A stretch of 64,000 nucleotides of DNA, taken from assembly GCF_033110285.1 (NCBI RefSeq), contig NZ_CP136995.1, forward strand, positions 930,001 to 994,000. The letters run 5' to 3'. The translations under genes were made by a program, and so were the position numbers. This document shows positions 1 to 11,064 of this stretch, piece by piece. The notes below the pieces were generated by a model, which was given only the letters and a program-made list of their open reading frames with translations, was not told the DNA's origin and ran no database searches. The stretch is from Ottowia sp. SB7-C50 (lineage in GTDB: Bacteria > Pseudomonadota > Gammaproteobacteria > Burkholderiales > Burkholderiaceae_C). Position 1 is the stretch's first letter, and each line of letters starts with the position of its first letter.

Positions 1-18
1 ATTGCAAGGAGCGCACTG

Positions 19-1065
19 ATGTCGGGGATCGTGTTCAAGGACATCGTCAAGCGCTATGGGGACGGCCCCGGCGCCGCGCTGGCCGTCAAGGGCGTGAGCT
101 TTCAGGTGCCCAAGGGCACGCTCACGACCATCCTCGGCCCATCCGGCTGCGGCAAGACCACCATCCTGCGCATGGTCGCCGGGCTGGAGCTGCCGACCAG
201 CGGCCAGGTCTTCATCGACGGCCGCGAGGTCACCACGCTGGGCCCGGCCGAGCGCAACGTGAGCATGATGTTCCAGAGCTACGCGCTGTTCCCGCACATG
301 AGCGTGCTGGACAACGTGGCCTATGGGCTGCGCATGTCGGGCCAGGACAAGGCGGCGGCGCGCGCCCGCGCCGTGGAGGCCTTGCGCGGCGTGGGCCTGG
401 TGGGCTACGACGAGCGCTTGCCCAGCGAGCTTTCCGGCGGCCAGCAGCAGCGCGTGGCGCTGGCGCGTGCGCTGGTGCTGGAGCCGGCGGTGTTGCTGTT
501 CGACGAGCCGCTGTCCAACCTGGACGCGCGCCTGCGCCGCGAGATGCGCGAGGAAATCCGCGCCCTGCAGCAACGCCTGGGGCTGACGGTGGCGTATGTC
601 ACGCACGACCAGAGCGAGGCGCTGGCGGTGAGCGACCAGATCATCGTGATGGACCACGGCGTCATCGCCCAGGCCGGCACCCCGCAGGAGCTGTACGAGC
701 ACCCGGCCAGCGAATTCGTGGCCGGCTTCATGGGTGAGGCGCTGCTGCTGCCCGGAACGGCGGGCGCCGATGGCCGGGTGCAACTCGGTCCGCTCGACCT
801 GCAACCGCGCCGCGCCGTGTCGCCCGGCGCGGTGAAGGTGGCGGTGCGGCCCGAGGCCTGGCGCGTGGAGCCCGAAGGCCAGGGCCTGCCCGCCGTGCTG
901 CGCAAATCGGCCTACCTGGGCAGCGTGCTCGAATACACGTTCGACACCGAACTGGGCGCCATCTTCGTCGTGTCGCCCGATCTGCAGGCCGCGCTGCCCG
1001 TGGGCGCGCGCGCGGGGTTGACGCTGGGCGCACACGGCGTCTCGGTGGTCGAATCGGTGCGGTAG
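19..1065 (+). CDS. ABC transporter ATP-binding protein (PotA/FbpC-type)
   Basis: A 348-residue ATPase energising an ABC importer at the inner membrane. Walker A GPSGCGKTT lies near residues 40-48, the Q-loop near 86, signature LSGGQ at 138-142, Walker B LLFDEP near 159-164 and the H-loop histidine near 196. The last ~110 residues look like a TOBE-type regulatory domain, which together with the length points to the polyamine/ferric iron/aminoethylphosphonate importer group rather than an exporter. An AGGAG sits just before the ATG. It is probably the last gene of an operon whose permease and receptor genes lie left of the window, so the substrate cannot be assigned. Confidence 0.9.
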   Translation: MSGIVFKDIVKRYGDGPGAALAVKGVSFQVPKGTLTTILGPSGCGKTTILRMVAGLELPTSGQVFIDGREVTTLGPAERNVSMMFQSYALFPHMSVLDNVAYGLRMSGQDKAAARARAVEALRGVGLVGYDERLPSELSGGQQQRVALARALVLEPAVLLFDEPLSNLDARLRREMREEIRALQQRLGLTVAYVTHDQSEALAVSDQIIVMDHGVIAQAGTPQELYEHPASEFVAGFMGEALLLPGTAGADGRVQLGPLDLQPRRAVSPGAVKVAVRPEAWRVEPEGQGLPAVLRKSAYLGSVLEYTFDTELGAIFVVSPDLQAALPVGARAGLTLGAHGVSVVESVR

Positions 1066-1116
1066 GCGTGTGGGCCGCCGCGCGGGGCGGCTGCTCCAAG
1101 GCGGGATAATCTGCGC

Positions 1117-2064
1117 ATGAACCAACTCGACACGCTGAAGACCTTTACCACCGTGGTCGCCGACACGGGCGACTTCCGGCAGCTGGCGCAGTTTCAGCCG
1201 CAGGACGCGACGACCAACCCTTCGCTCATCCTGAAGGCGGTGCAAAAGCCCGACTACGCACCGCTGCTGAAAGACACCGTGGCCGCGCACCGCGGCAAGC
1301 CACTGGACGAAGTGGTCGACCGCCTGCTGGTGCGCTTTGGCGCCGAGATCCTGTCGATCATCCCCGGCCGCGTGTCCACCGAGGTCGATGCGCGCCTGTC
1401 CTTCGACGAAGACGCCACCTACACGCGTGCCGAGCGCCTCATCGAGCTGTACCAGGCGGCGGGCGTGCCCACCGAGCGTGTGCTGATCAAGATCGCCAGC
1501 ACCTGGGAAGGCATCCGCGCCGCCGAACGGCTGGAACGGCGCGGCATCCACTGCAACCTGACGCTGCTGTTCAGCTTCTGCCAGGCTGTGGCCTGCGGGC
1601 AGGCCAGGGTGCAGCTGATTTCGCCCTTTGTCGGCCGCATCTACGACTGGTACAAGAAAGCCGCCGGCGCGGCCTGGGACGAGGCCGCCATGGCCGGCGC
1701 CAACGACCCCGGCGTGCAGTCGGTCAAGCGCATCTTCGATTACTACAAGCGCCATGGCATCGCCACCGAGGTGATGGGCGCCAGCTTTCGCAACGTCGGG
1801 CAGATCACCGCGCTGGCCGGTTGCGACCTGCTGACCATCAGCCCCGAGCTGCTGGCCCAACTGGCGGCCAGCGACGCGCCGCTGCCCCGCGCGCTCGACG
1901 CGCAGGCGGCGAAGTCGCTCGACCTGCCCGCCGTGCAGTACGACGAGCCCGCCTTCCGCCTGGCGCTGAACCAGGACGCCATGGCCACCGAAAAACTGGC
2001 CGAGGGCATCCGCGCCTTCATCGCCGACGCCGAGAAACTCGACGCGCTGATGCAGTCGGCCTGA
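1117..2064 (+). CDS. tal: Transaldolase
   Basis: Cytosolic pentose phosphate pathway enzyme that moves a dihydroxyacetone unit from sedoheptulose 7-phosphate to glyceraldehyde 3-phosphate. The 315 residues match the classic TalA/TalB length. The DATTNPSL motif is at about residues 30-37 and the Schiff-base lysine in VLIKIASTW at about residue 125. A GATAAT hexamer ends 7 bases before the ATG and could be a -10 for an almost leaderless mRNA; that is inference. The gene is followed after 13 bases by pgi, so the two sugar-phosphate enzymes are probably cotranscribed. Confidence 0.96.
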   Translation: MNQLDTLKTFTTVVADTGDFRQLAQFQPQDATTNPSLILKAVQKPDYAPLLKDTVAAHRGKPLDEVVDRLLVRFGAEILSIIPGRVSTEVDARLSFDEDATYTRAERLIELYQAAGVPTERVLIKIASTWEGIRAAERLERRGIHCNLTLLFSFCQAVACGQARVQLISPFVGRIYDWYKKAAGAAWDEAAMAGANDPGVQSVKRIFDYYKRHGIATEVMGASFRNVGQITALAGCDLLTISPELLAQLAASDAPLPRALDAQAAKSLDLPAVQYDEPAFRLALNQDAMATEKLAEGIRAFIADAEKLDALMQSA

Positions 2065-2077
2065 CCGACGGTTGAAG

Positions 2078-3685
2078 ATGAACTGGAGAGATCGGCCGCG
2101 TTGCGACGAAACGCCCGCGTGGGCGTCGCTGCAGCGCCATTTCGCGCAGCGCTTTGTGGGCGCGGACGCCTTCGACCTGCGCCAGGCCTTCGCTGACGAC
2201 GGCGCGCAGCGTGTCGAGCGCTTCGGCTTCGGCGCAGCGGGCGTGTGGGCCGACCTGTCCAGAAACCTGATCGACGACGACGCGCAGCGGCTGCTGAACC
2301 AACTGGCACAGCAATGCGGCGTAGAGGCGCTGCGCGACGCCATGCTGGCGGGCGAATGCATCAACACCAGCGAGCAGCGGGCGGTGACGCACGTGCACTG
2401 GCGTTCCGGTTCAAATCAGGTGCCAGCGCTGATCCAGAAAGCACCTGAAGCTACAAAAACAATAGCAAACCTGCATCGCCAGATAGCGGTTTCGCGATCC
2501 GAGTTGCTCGATTTTGCCGGAGCGGTGCGTGCCGACGGCGCCATCACCGACGTCGTCAACATCGGCATCGGCGGCTCCGACCTGGGGCCGCGCATGGTGG
2601 TGCAGGCGCTGCGCGCCGGTGGCCACGCCAGCGGCCCGCGCGTGCACTTCGTCGCCAACATGGATGGGCACGAACTGGCTGGCCTGCTGTCGCAATTGCG
2701 GGCCGACCGCACGCTTTTCGTCGTCGCGTCCAAGACCTTCGGCACCGCCGAAACCATGCAGAACGCCGCGTCGGCGCGTGCTTGGTTTGCGGCGCAGGGC
2801 GGCACCGACGTGGCGCGTCATTTCGTTGGTGTCAGCGCCAATGCGGCTGCCGTGGCGGCCTTCGGCGCGGGGCGGTGCTTTGCGTTTGACGAAGGGGTGG
2901 GCGGGCGCTTTTCGCTCTGGTCCAGCATCGGCCTGTCGATGGCCATTGCCATCGGTCGGGCGGGCTTCGAGGCGCTGCTGGCCGGTGCCCGCGCGATGGA
3001 CCAGCACTTCGCCAGCACGCCGATCGAGCGCAACCTGCCCGTGCAACTGGCCCTGCTCGACGTGTGGAACCGCAACTTCCACCGCTTTGCCAGCCGCTGC
3101 GTGGCGCCCTACCACCACGGCCTGCGCCGCCTGCCCGCGTACCTTCAGCAGCTGGAGATGGAAAGCAACGGCAAGCGCGTCGACCTGCGCGGCCGTGCGC
3201 TGCCCTTCGACACCGCGCCCGTCGTCTGGGGCGAGGCGGGCAGCAACGGCCAGCACGCGTTCTTTCAGATGCTGCACCAGGGCACGCAGGTCGTGCCGGT
3301 CGAGTTCGTCGCCGTCCGCGAGCCCGCCCACGCCCTGGCCGGCCATCAACCCAAGCTGCTGGCCAACGCGCTGGCGCAGGCCCGCGCGCTGATGCAGGGC
3401 GACCAAGGCGACGCGCCCGCGCGGCACTTTCCCGGCAACCGCCCATCCACCTTCTTGCTGCTCGACCGGCTGGACCCCGCCGGCCTGGGTGCGCTGCTGG
3501 CCCTGTACGAACACCGCGTATTCGTCGCCGGCGCCATCTGGGGCATCAACAGCTTCGACCAGTGGGGGGTTGAACTGGGCAAGCGGCACGCAGCGCCCAT
3601 TGCGCAGGCGCTGGGGTCGCGCGGTGAACCTGAAGGGGCGACCGGCGACCCGTCCACTGCGGCCTTGATGCGGCGCCTGCGCTAG
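2078..3685 (+). CDS. pgi: Glucose-6-phosphate isomerase
   Basis: Interconverts glucose 6-phosphate and fructose 6-phosphate in the cytosol. The signatures are GIGGSDLGPRM, the SKTFGTAET phosphate-binding segment, LEMESNGK and GEAGSNGQHAFFQ. I start at the ATG at 2078; a TTG lies two codons upstream. About 535 residues is normal for the family. Oddity: bases 2411-2467, around residues 112-130, are A-rich and match the dispersed repeat found elsewhere in the window. They encode a segment including EATKTIA, so the repeat has been accommodated in frame inside a core enzyme, before the first sugar-binding motif. A G6 run near 3563 is in frame here, unlike those in tamA and the Kef genes. Confidence 0.96.
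   Translation: MNWRDRPRCDETPAWASLQRHFAQRFVGADAFDLRQAFADDGAQRVERFGFGAAGVWADLSRNLIDDDAQRLLNQLAQQCGVEALRDAMLAGECINTSEQRAVTHVHWRSGSNQVPALIQKAPEATKTIANLHRQIAVSRSELLDFAGAVRADGAITDVVNIGIGGSDLGPRMVVQALRAGGHASGPRVHFVANMDGHELAGLLSQLRADRTLFVVASKTFGTAETMQNAASARAWFAAQGGTDVARHFVGVSANAAAVAAFGAGRCFAFDEGVGGRFSLWSSIGLSMAIAIGRAGFEALLAGARAMDQHFASTPIERNLPVQLALLDVWNRNFHRFASRCVAPYHHGLRRLPAYLQQLEMESNGKRVDLRGRALPFDTAPVVWGEAGSNGQHAFFQMLHQGTQVVPVEFVAVREPAHALAGHQPKLLANALAQARALMQGDQGDAPARHFPGNRPSTFLLLDRLDPAGLGALLALYEHRVFVAGAIWGINSFDQWGVELGKRHAAPIAQALGSRGEPEGATGDPSTAALMRRLR
2411..2467 (+). repeat. Dispersed two-hairpin repeat, copy inside pgi
   Basis: Forward copy of the family: TCAAAT, CCAGCGCT, an AAGC-type second arm, then AGCTA followed by an A-rich loop and ATAGCA. 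It is translated as part of pgi. Confidence 0.75.
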
Positions 3686-3715
3686 CACGCTGCTGGCGGA
3701 CACCATGTTCAGTCA

Positions 3716-4126
3716 TCAGCCTGGCGTACAGACGGTGTTCAGGCCCACGCCATCGTAGACGTCTTGCCATTGCTGATAGATCGACTGGCTCTTGTCGTCT
3801 TTCTTGTCGAACATGTAGTCGAACAGTTTGCCCCCACCGATGTCGATGTCCGTGGCCGTAAGTGCCATCGCCGCCGCAGCCAGAACTCCGCCGGACTCGA
3901 TCTCGATGGCACCCACGCCGACCGCCACCATCGGGATGACGATCTTTGAAATGGCTTTTTTCCACCACGACTGCTTGGGTGCCGGATTCTGCGGCGGCGC
4001 GGCCGGTTTGACCAACTGCCCATAGCAGCGGGCCGGCCGGCCCCCGCTGATGGTGACCCAGGACTTTCAGTGCTTGCAGGAGATTTTTTTCGGGGTCGCG
4101 CCGTTGATGCAGGGGTCGCGGACACA
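3716..4126 (-). pseudogene. Decayed fragment of unknown gene with in-frame stop
   Basis: Reading leftward from the groEL terminator, one frame gives RDPCINGATPKK, then a TGA at 4067-4069, then KSWVTISGGRPARCYG, a proline-rich stretch and a C-terminal part of about 99 residues with an Ile/Val/Ala-rich hydrophobic segment and a charged end. No start codon with a ribosome site is visible, and the 5' end runs into the terminator hairpin. This looks like the 3' end of a larger gene truncated by rearrangement. The GGRPAR segment faintly recalls PAAR-like or secreted-effector tails, but I do not recognise the family. The 99-codon part from a TTG at 4015 could still be read as a small protein. Confidence 0.4.
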
Positions 4127-4158
4127 AAAAAAGAGCCGCTGTCTCCAGCGGCTCTTTC
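4126..4158 (-). terminator. Rho-independent terminator of groESL
   Basis: On the minus strand an AAAGAGCCGCT / AGCGGCTCTTT stem with a short loop is followed by a T run. It lies about 40 bases after the groEL stop codon. Confidence 0.85.
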
Positions 4159-4198
4159 GCTTGGCGGCGGTCGAAAGACTCGACCGCGCGGCGTGGAC

Positions 4199-5926
<1,728 letters not shown>

Positions 5927-5947
5927 ATCCCGAAGGTTGGCGAGAAC

Positions 5948-6238
5948 TTACTTCTCGACCACGGCGAACAGGTCGTCTTCCTTCATCACCAGCAGCTCGT
6001 CGCCGTCCACCTTCACGGTCTGGCCCGAATACTTGCCGAACAGCACGCGGTCGCCCACTTTCACGTTCATGGCCGACAGATCGCCCTTGTCGTTCTTCTT
6101 GCCCGGACCCACCGCCAGCACTTCGCCCTGGTCGGGCTTTTCGGCGGCGTTGTCGGGGATCACGATGCCGGAGGCGGTCTTGGTTTCGTTTTCAAGGCGT
6201 TTGACGATCACGCGATCGGCCAAGGGGCGCAGTTTCAT
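5948..6238 (-). CDS. groES: Co-chaperonin GroES (10 kDa)
   Basis: Heptameric lid of GroEL. The product is 96 residues starting [15 protein letters not shown] longer in-frame reading exists, but it would start inside the CIRCE operator region, and the ATG at 6238 has an AGGAG site just upstream, so 6238 is the start. The mobile-loop segment [14 protein letters not shown] is present and the protein ends [10 protein letters not shown]. First gene of the heat-shock operon with groEL. Confidence 0.97.
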   Translation of the reverse strand: MKLRPLADRVIVKRLENETKTASGIVIPDNAAEKPDQGEVLAVGPGKKNDKGDLSAMNVKVGDRVLFGKYSGQTVKVDGDELLVMKEDDLFAVVEK

Positions 6239-6336
6239 GGGTTCTCCTAAGTTCAACAGGTGTAAGGATTTTTGGGTCGAAACGCCCACCGCAAGGGACA
6301 GCGCACGACCGGAATGCGATGGAGCATCGCGCGTTG

Positions 6337-6363
6337 TTAGCACTCAACTCCAACGAGTGCTAA
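6337..6363 (-). promoter_or_regulatory. CIRCE operator of groESL (HrcA site)
   Basis: Perfect TTAGCACTC - 9 bases - GAGTGCTAA inverted repeat, the binding site of the HrcA repressor. It lies about 100 bases upstream of the groES start and directly after the promoter -10. Confidence 0.95.
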
Positions 6364-6391
6364 TCATAAGGGCGTTTCGGGGGATTTCAAG
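6363..6391 (-). promoter_or_regulatory. groESL promoter
   Basis: On the minus strand TTGAAA, 16 bases, TATGAT: a good housekeeping-sigma promoter whose -10 abuts CIRCE, so HrcA would block it. The -35 is embedded in CTTGAAA, which is also the sigma-32 -35 consensus, so dual control is possible. Confidence 0.7.
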
Positions 6392-6625
6392 TCGGGCTAT
6401 GCGTCCGGAGCCATGCCGACCATCATTTGCCTCGACGGCTTGCGTCCGCACGCAGGCGTTCGGGATGGCCAGGTGCTGCAGGCCGCAGGATTCACCCGAG
6501 GTGGCAAGTGCGGCCAATCAAGCGCTATCTGACTTGACCATCTTGGACCGGCTGCGAGAGGGCGGAGCCTGCCCCCCACTGCAAAACGTTGACGCTACCT
6601 CTGGGTGCGAGAAGCCATCAAATCC

Positions 6626-6700
6626 TGGCGCCCCCGGCAGGAATCGAACCTGCATCTAGCGCTTAGGAGGCGCTCGTTCTATCCATTGAACTACGGCGGC
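6626..6700 (-). tRNA. tRNA-Arg (anticodon CCT)
   Basis: 75-nt cloverleaf with encoded CCA. D-stem GTTC/GAAC, anticodon stem AGCGC/GCGCT with loop CTCCTAA (anticodon CCT, reads AGG), T-stem GCAGG/CCTGC with loop TTCGATT. The acceptor stem pairs except at the fourth position, where G faces G. The 226 bases between it and the groESL promoter hold no gene I can support. Confidence 0.9.
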
Positions 6701-6749
6701 GGGTGGGGCGTGAGGATTGTATCGGCGCACCTGTGGCGGTGCGTGGGCG

Positions 6750-9700
6750 TCAGTCGAACGACAGGCGGTAGATCAGGTCGATGGCCTGGTTGGCGCCGGC
6801 CTGGCCGCGCAGGGTCCAGCGGCGCGACAGTTCGTAGAAGATCATCAGCGTGCCGCCGGTGCCGGCCAGGCTGTGCTCGTAGGCGGCGTACAGCCGGTCG
6901 GACAGGCGCTTGCCCAGGGTGACGCTGGCGTCGGCCACGCCGCCCGCGCCGGCGCCGCCGGTGAAGCTCAATTCGTCCAGGCCAAAGCGCGACGCCAGGC
7001 CGCGCCCCTCGCGCCCGCCCAGCAGGGCCAGCGCAGCGGTTTGCAGCATGGCGGCTTCCGATCCCGTGTCGGGCGCGGGGCGGCCCAGCAGCAGCCAGGC
7101 CAGGGTCTGGTTGTCGGGCAGCGCGGGTTCGGAATACAGGCGCACGCGCGGCAGCAGCGCGGTGCCCATGACCTGCACGCCGGCGCGCTGGTCGCTGGTG
7201 TAGTTGGGGCGCAGGGCGATGATGTCGAGCGTGGGGTTGCCGATCTCGCCACCGAAGGTGATGGTGCCGCGCTGGATGATGAGCTGCTGCCCGTAGGCGC
7301 GGAAGGTACCGCCCACCGTTTGCACGCGGCCGCGCAGGCTGGGTGGCGTGGTCAACGGGCCGTTGCCGGCGAGCGTCAGCACGCCGGCCAGCCGCGTGTC
7401 GATGCCCATGCCCGTGACGCGGAAGTTGTCGCCCAGGTCAACCTGCACGTCTACCTTGGCGGTGAGCGGTTCGGTGTCGCCGCTTTTCACGCTGGCTTCG
7501 GTGCGCGCGCGGGCGGCGTCGGTGCGCGCCTGCTGCTGCGCGGCCTGCTGGCCGGCGGCGCTGGTGGGGCGGGCCACGGCGCCGGGGCCTTCCTTGCCGT
7601 ACATGACCTTGCCGTCGGGGCCGCGCACGATCACGTCGTCGCCCAGCGTGGGGCGGTTTTCGTCGGGCAGCACGATCAGCGCGCGGTCGACGCGCAGGCG
7701 GCCGTTGGCGCTGATGGCGCGGCCGTCCAGCGCGGCCTGCACGTTGCCCGACACGGTGACCTGCCGGTCGTCGCGCACGCTGGCGCGCAGCTTGTCCAGC
7801 GTGGCGGCCAGTCGCGCCTGCGGGCGGCCGTCCACCAGGCCGGCCTCGCCGGTGGCGCGCAGCAGTCCGCCGGCGCCTTGTTCGCCGGCGCCGCGCAGCA
7901 CGAATTCGTCGATCAGCAGGCGCGTGCCGTCCAGCCGGCCGCGCAGCCGGCCATCGGCGAACTCGATGCCATCGACGACGGAGCGCAGCGCCACGTCGTC
8001 GGCCGCCACGGTGCCATTGACCAGCGGCGTGGCGCGTGTGCCGGCAATGCGGGCATCCGCCGCCAGCGCGCCGCGCAGGCGCCAGCCCGGCGGCGCCAGC
8101 ACCGACCAGGCCGAGATTTGCGGCAGCCGCGCCTGCACCTGGCCTTGCAGTGGCGCGGCCTCGGGCCACGACCAGCGGGTGCTGCCGCCCGCATCGCGCG
8201 TGGCGGCCAGCTCGGTGCGCAACTGGCCGTCGATGTTGCCGGCGCGCTCGCTGTCCCACACCAGTTTCAGGTTCAATGCGTTGCCTTCGCTGCGCAACGT
8301 CAGGCGCGCGTCGCGCAGGCCGGCGGCCACGCGCGACTGCACGCCGGTTTCGGCATCGGTGGTCAGCACGGTGACGTCGCCGCTGGCGCGCACCAGGTTG
8401 GCCGACACGCGCAATTGCTGGCCCAGCGTGGCGTCCCAGTCGCCGTTGAAGACGATGTTGCCCGTGAGGCCCGCGTCCTGCATCTGCGAGCCGGCCACGC
8501 GCTCCACCCATTGCAGCGGCAGGCCGGTCAGGCGGCCGGTGGTGGTCAGCTCGCCGCCGCGCCAGCGCACCGGACCCCAGGCCACCAGCGCCTGTGACGT
8601 GGGGGCGGGCGAGGTGATGGTCAGCTCGCCCGCGCCCGCCTCGAACTGGCCGCCTTGCGCGGGTGACCACTGCAGCGGCACGCTACCGCGGCTGGCCAGC
8701 TGCCAGGTGCCTGCGCCCAGCGCCGGGTCGCGCACGCCGGCCTGCAACTGGCCCAGGTTGAACTTCCAGGCCGACGCGGCCAGCGGCGCGTTGGGCGTGG
8801 TGCGGCCGCCGTTGGCGGCCAGGCGCAGGTCAAGCTGGCGTTCGCCCTGCGTCACGCGGCCGCTGGCGGCCAGTTGCGCCTGCGCCAGGCGGCCGTTGGC
8901 CGTGGCTTCAAACCCGCGCAGCTGCACCGGCGGCGTGCCGGCGGCGCTGCCCGGCGCCAGCCAGTCGAGCGAAGGGGCGGCCAGCCTGGCCTGGATGGTG
9001 GGGTCGCGCCAGCCGCCGCGCCAGCTGCCGTCCAGCGTGGCGCTGCCGCGCGCGCGGGCGCTGGCCAGCGCGTCGGCGCCGGGCAGCTTCTGCGCCCAGG
9101 CCAGGGCGCGCGCGGCGTCGGCGATGTGGGCGCGCAGCGTGCCGGCGCCAGTGGTGGGTTGCAGCTCGCCCTTCACGCTGGCGCTGGCGCCGGGCGCGGT
9201 CAGCGTCAGGTCGGCGCTGCCGCCCAGCGCGTCGGCGGCGGGGCGCAGGCGGGCGTTGCCGGCCAGTTGGGCATCGTCGGTGCGCACGCGCAGCGTGTTC
9301 AGGGTCAGCAGGCCGTCGAGCCAGCGGCCGGTGGCAGCGGCGTCGCGCAGGCGCAGCGCGCGCAAATCGCGCGCCAGAGCCTCGGCGGCCGATTCGCCCC
9401 GGCGCGCGGGGGCGGCGGCGCGCTGCTCGCGGCCCTGCAGGGCGACGTCGAAATCGATGGCCGCGCCTTCGCCGCTGACCGTGGCCGTGCCGTCGAGCGG
9501 GAAGGCTGCCATCTGCGTGTGCAGCCGCGCGGGGTTGACGCCAGTGATGCGGGTGTCGATCTGCCAGGTGCCGCTGCCGGTTTGCGCGGCGGGCGCATTG
9601 GCCCAGCGGCCGGTGGATTCGACCGTGCCGCCGCCCACCTGCGCCTTCAGCGCGCGCACGGTGGCGACGTTGTCCTGCCAGGTGACGTCGGCGCGCAGCT

Positions 9701-10883
9701 GGTCGACCGGCAACTGGCGCTGATCCCAGGGGCCGGCGGCGCGGTTGGCCAGGTCGGCATCGACCGCCCAGCCGGCCGTGCCGGTGCCGGGCAGCGGTGT
9801 GATGTCGAGCCGGCCGCTGAGGTGGGTGCGCGGTGCCTCGGCCCAGATGGCGCCCACATCGACCGCGCGCAGGCGGGCGTGCGCCTCGGGCAGCGGCTGC
9901 GCGGCCCAGGGCGTGATGCGGGCGGTGGCGTGGGCTTCGGGCGTGTCGGCGGTGGCCGGCGCGCTGGCGGCGGCCACTGGGGAAGCAGCGGGCGGCGCGG
10001 ATGCCGCCGTGGCGGGTGCCGCTGCAAAACCGGCCAACGGCGGCAGCGCCGGGATGGCAGGCGCCGATGCGCCCGGCGCGGCGGCCGCCGCCTGCAGGTC
10101 GGCCTGCGCGGCCATGTCGGTCAGCGGGCCGCGCAGCGTGGCTTGCAGCGTCAGCGGCACGGGCGCTGCGGCGCCGGGCACCGGGGCCGTCAGCGCGCCG
10201 GCCAGCGCCACGTCGACGCGGATCGGCGCGTGCGCGGTGGCGGCGGCCCGCAGGCGGTAGCTGCCGCCTTCAATGCGGGCGCTGTCCAGTTCCAGCAGGT
10301 GGCGCACGCCGTCGTAGTCGAAGTGGCCCGCCACGTCGCTCAGCGTGTAGGGCGGCGGGCCGGCCCAGCGCAGCTCGCCCGCGCGCAGCGCCTTGACGCG
10401 GATGTTGAGCGGCAGCGCGAACGATTCGGGCGGCCCGGCCGACGGCTCGCCCGGCGCGCGCTGGTCGTCGATGACGATGCGGCTGGCCGCCAGCTGGTCG
10501 ATCTGCAGCGTGCGGGCCAGCAGGGCGGCGGGCGTCCACAGCAGCTCGGCGTCGTGCACTTCCACGCTCAGGCCTTCTTTTTCCCACACCAGGCGGCGCA
10601 CCTTGCCGCCGCCGCGCACGGTGCCGGTGACTTCGTCGGTCACCAGCGGCTGCTGCGCGCCGGCCCAGCGCAGCGCGGTGGCCAGCGAGCCGTCGGTGCC
10701 TGTCCACACCCACAGGCCGCCCAGCGCCAGCAGCAGCACGGCCAGCAGAAATGCCAGCGACCACAGCGGCACGCGCCACCAGCGGCCACGGCGGCGCGGC
10801 GCTGGCGTGGATTCGGATTCAAAACCGGTCCCAGCGCTTGCGGGATCAGCGCGACCAGCTATGGATTCAGGAGTATCCACCAT
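6750..10883 (-). CDS. tamB: Translocation and assembly module protein TamB
   Basis: Very large (about 1377 residues) inner-membrane-anchored protein that spans the periplasm and, with TamA, helps insert outer-membrane proteins or move phospholipids. One N-terminal membrane helix follows an Arg-rich stretch (WSLAFLLAVLLLALGG); the rest is low-complexity beta-rich repeats, and the C-terminus is the conserved DUF490 domain ending RLSFD. I choose the ATG at 10883 (MVDTPES); an in-frame extension to 10958 runs into a non-coding repeat. Oddity: bases 10819-10874, in the cytoplasmic N-terminus, are a copy of the dispersed repeat read as IAGRADPASAG. It lies directly after tamA on the same strand, the usual tamA-tamB order. 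Confidence 0.92.
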   Translation of the reverse strand: MVDTPESIAGRADPASAGTGFESESTPAPRRRGRWWRVPLWSLAFLLAVLLLALGGLWVWTGTDGSLATALRWAGAQQPLVTDEVTGTVRGGGKVRRLVWEKEGLSVEVHDAELLWTPAALLARTLQIDQLAASRIVIDDQRAPGEPSAGPPESFALPLNIRVKALRAGELRWAGPPPYTLSDVAGHFDYDGVRHLLELDSARIEGGSYRLRAAATAHAPIRVDVALAGALTAPVPGAAAPVPLTLQATLRGPLTDMAAQADLQAAAAAPGASAPAIPALPPLAGFAAAPATAASAPPAASPVAAASAPATADTPEAHATARITPWAAQPLPEAHARLRAVDVGAIWAEAPRTHLSGRLDITPLPGTGTAGWAVDADLANRAAGPWDQRQLPVDQLRADVTWQDNVATVRALKAQVGGGTVESTGRWANAPAAQTGSGTWQIDTRITGVNPARLHTQMAAFPLDGTATVSGEGAAIDFDVALQGREQRAAAPARRGESAAEALARDLRALRLRDAAATGRWLDGLLTLNTLRVRTDDAQLAGNARLRPAADALGGSADLTLTAPGASASVKGELQPTTGAGTLRAHIADAARALAWAQKLPGADALASARARGSATLDGSWRGGWRDPTIQARLAAPSLDWLAPGSAAGTPPVQLRGFEATANGRLAQAQLAASGRVTQGERQLDLRLAANGGRTTPNAPLAASAWKFNLGQLQAGVRDPALGAGTWQLASRGSVPLQWSPAQGGQFEAGAGELTITSPAPTSQALVAWGPVRWRGGELTTTGRLTGLPLQWVERVAGSQMQDAGLTGNIVFNGDWDATLGQQLRVSANLVRASGDVTVLTTDAETGVQSRVAAGLRDARLTLRSEGNALNLKLVWDSERAGNIDGQLRTELAATRDAGGSTRWSWPEAAPLQGQVQARLPQISAWSVLAPPGWRLRGALAADARIAGTRATPLVNGTVAADDVALRSVVDGIEFADGRLRGRLDGTRLLIDEFVLRGAGEQGAGGLLRATGEAGLVDGRPQARLAATLDKLRASVRDDRQVTVSGNVQAALDGRAISANGRLRVDRALIVLPDENRPTLGDDVIVRGPDGKVMYGKEGPGAVARPTSAAGQQAAQQQARTDAARARTEASVKSGDTEPLTAKVDVQVDLGDNFRVTGMGIDTRLAGVLTLAGNGPLTTPPSLRGRVQTVGGTFRAYGQQLIIQRGTITFGGEIGNPTLDIIALRPNYTSDQRAGVQVMGTALLPRVRLYSEPALPDNQTLAWLLLGRPAPDTGSEAAMLQTAALALLGGREGRGLASRFGLDELSFTGGAGAGGVADASVTLGKRLSDRLYAAYEHSLAGTGGTLMIFYELSRRWTLRGQAGANQAIDLIYRLSFD
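10819..10874 (+). repeat. Dispersed two-hairpin repeat, copy in tamB N-terminus
   Basis: Contains CCAGCGCTTG, a CAGCGC arm and CCAGCTATGG. It is translated on the opposite strand as the start of TamB. The derived peptide resembles those in CtaA and SCO1. Confidence 0.7.
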
Positions 10884-10910
10884 CTGAATCCCAGTGTCGT
10901 TTGACCGGGC

Positions 10911-11062
10911 TGGCCCCCACCCCAACCCTCCCCCAGCGGGGGAGGGCGACGAAATCAAAAGGCCGCGGAGCAGGCCATGCCGGAACGCCGTGGCGCGGGC
11001 TTGGCCCGGCCACTGGCGTTGTCCCCCTGGGGGGGAAGGCGCCGCAGGCGACTCAGGGGGAG
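10911..11062 (-). repeat. Second repeat family (R2), copy 1
   Basis: Intergenic tamA-tamB sequence of about 150 bases. On the minus strand it reads CTGAGTCGCCTGCGGCGCC, a C run, a G run, GACAACGCCAGTGGCC, GGGCCAAGCCCG and GGCCTGCTCCGCGGCC, closing with a CCTCCCCC/GGGGGAGG hairpin. The same order of blocks recurs near 50.6 kb and, more diverged, at 33.1 kb. No coding function is evident. Confidence 0.75.
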
Positions 11063-11064
11063 GG

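Noticed and set aside
6364..6750. tRNA-Arg as an attachment site of an integrated element
   Set aside because: No integrase, no direct repeat of the tRNA 3' end and ordinary core genes on both sides.
6717..10904. Very long open frames on the plus strand opposite tamB (for example around 6717-8597, 7348-9723, 8874-10904)
   Set aside because: They are Arg/Ala/Pro-rich shadows of a high-GC gene; the minus frame encodes a coherent TamB with membrane helix and C-terminal domain.
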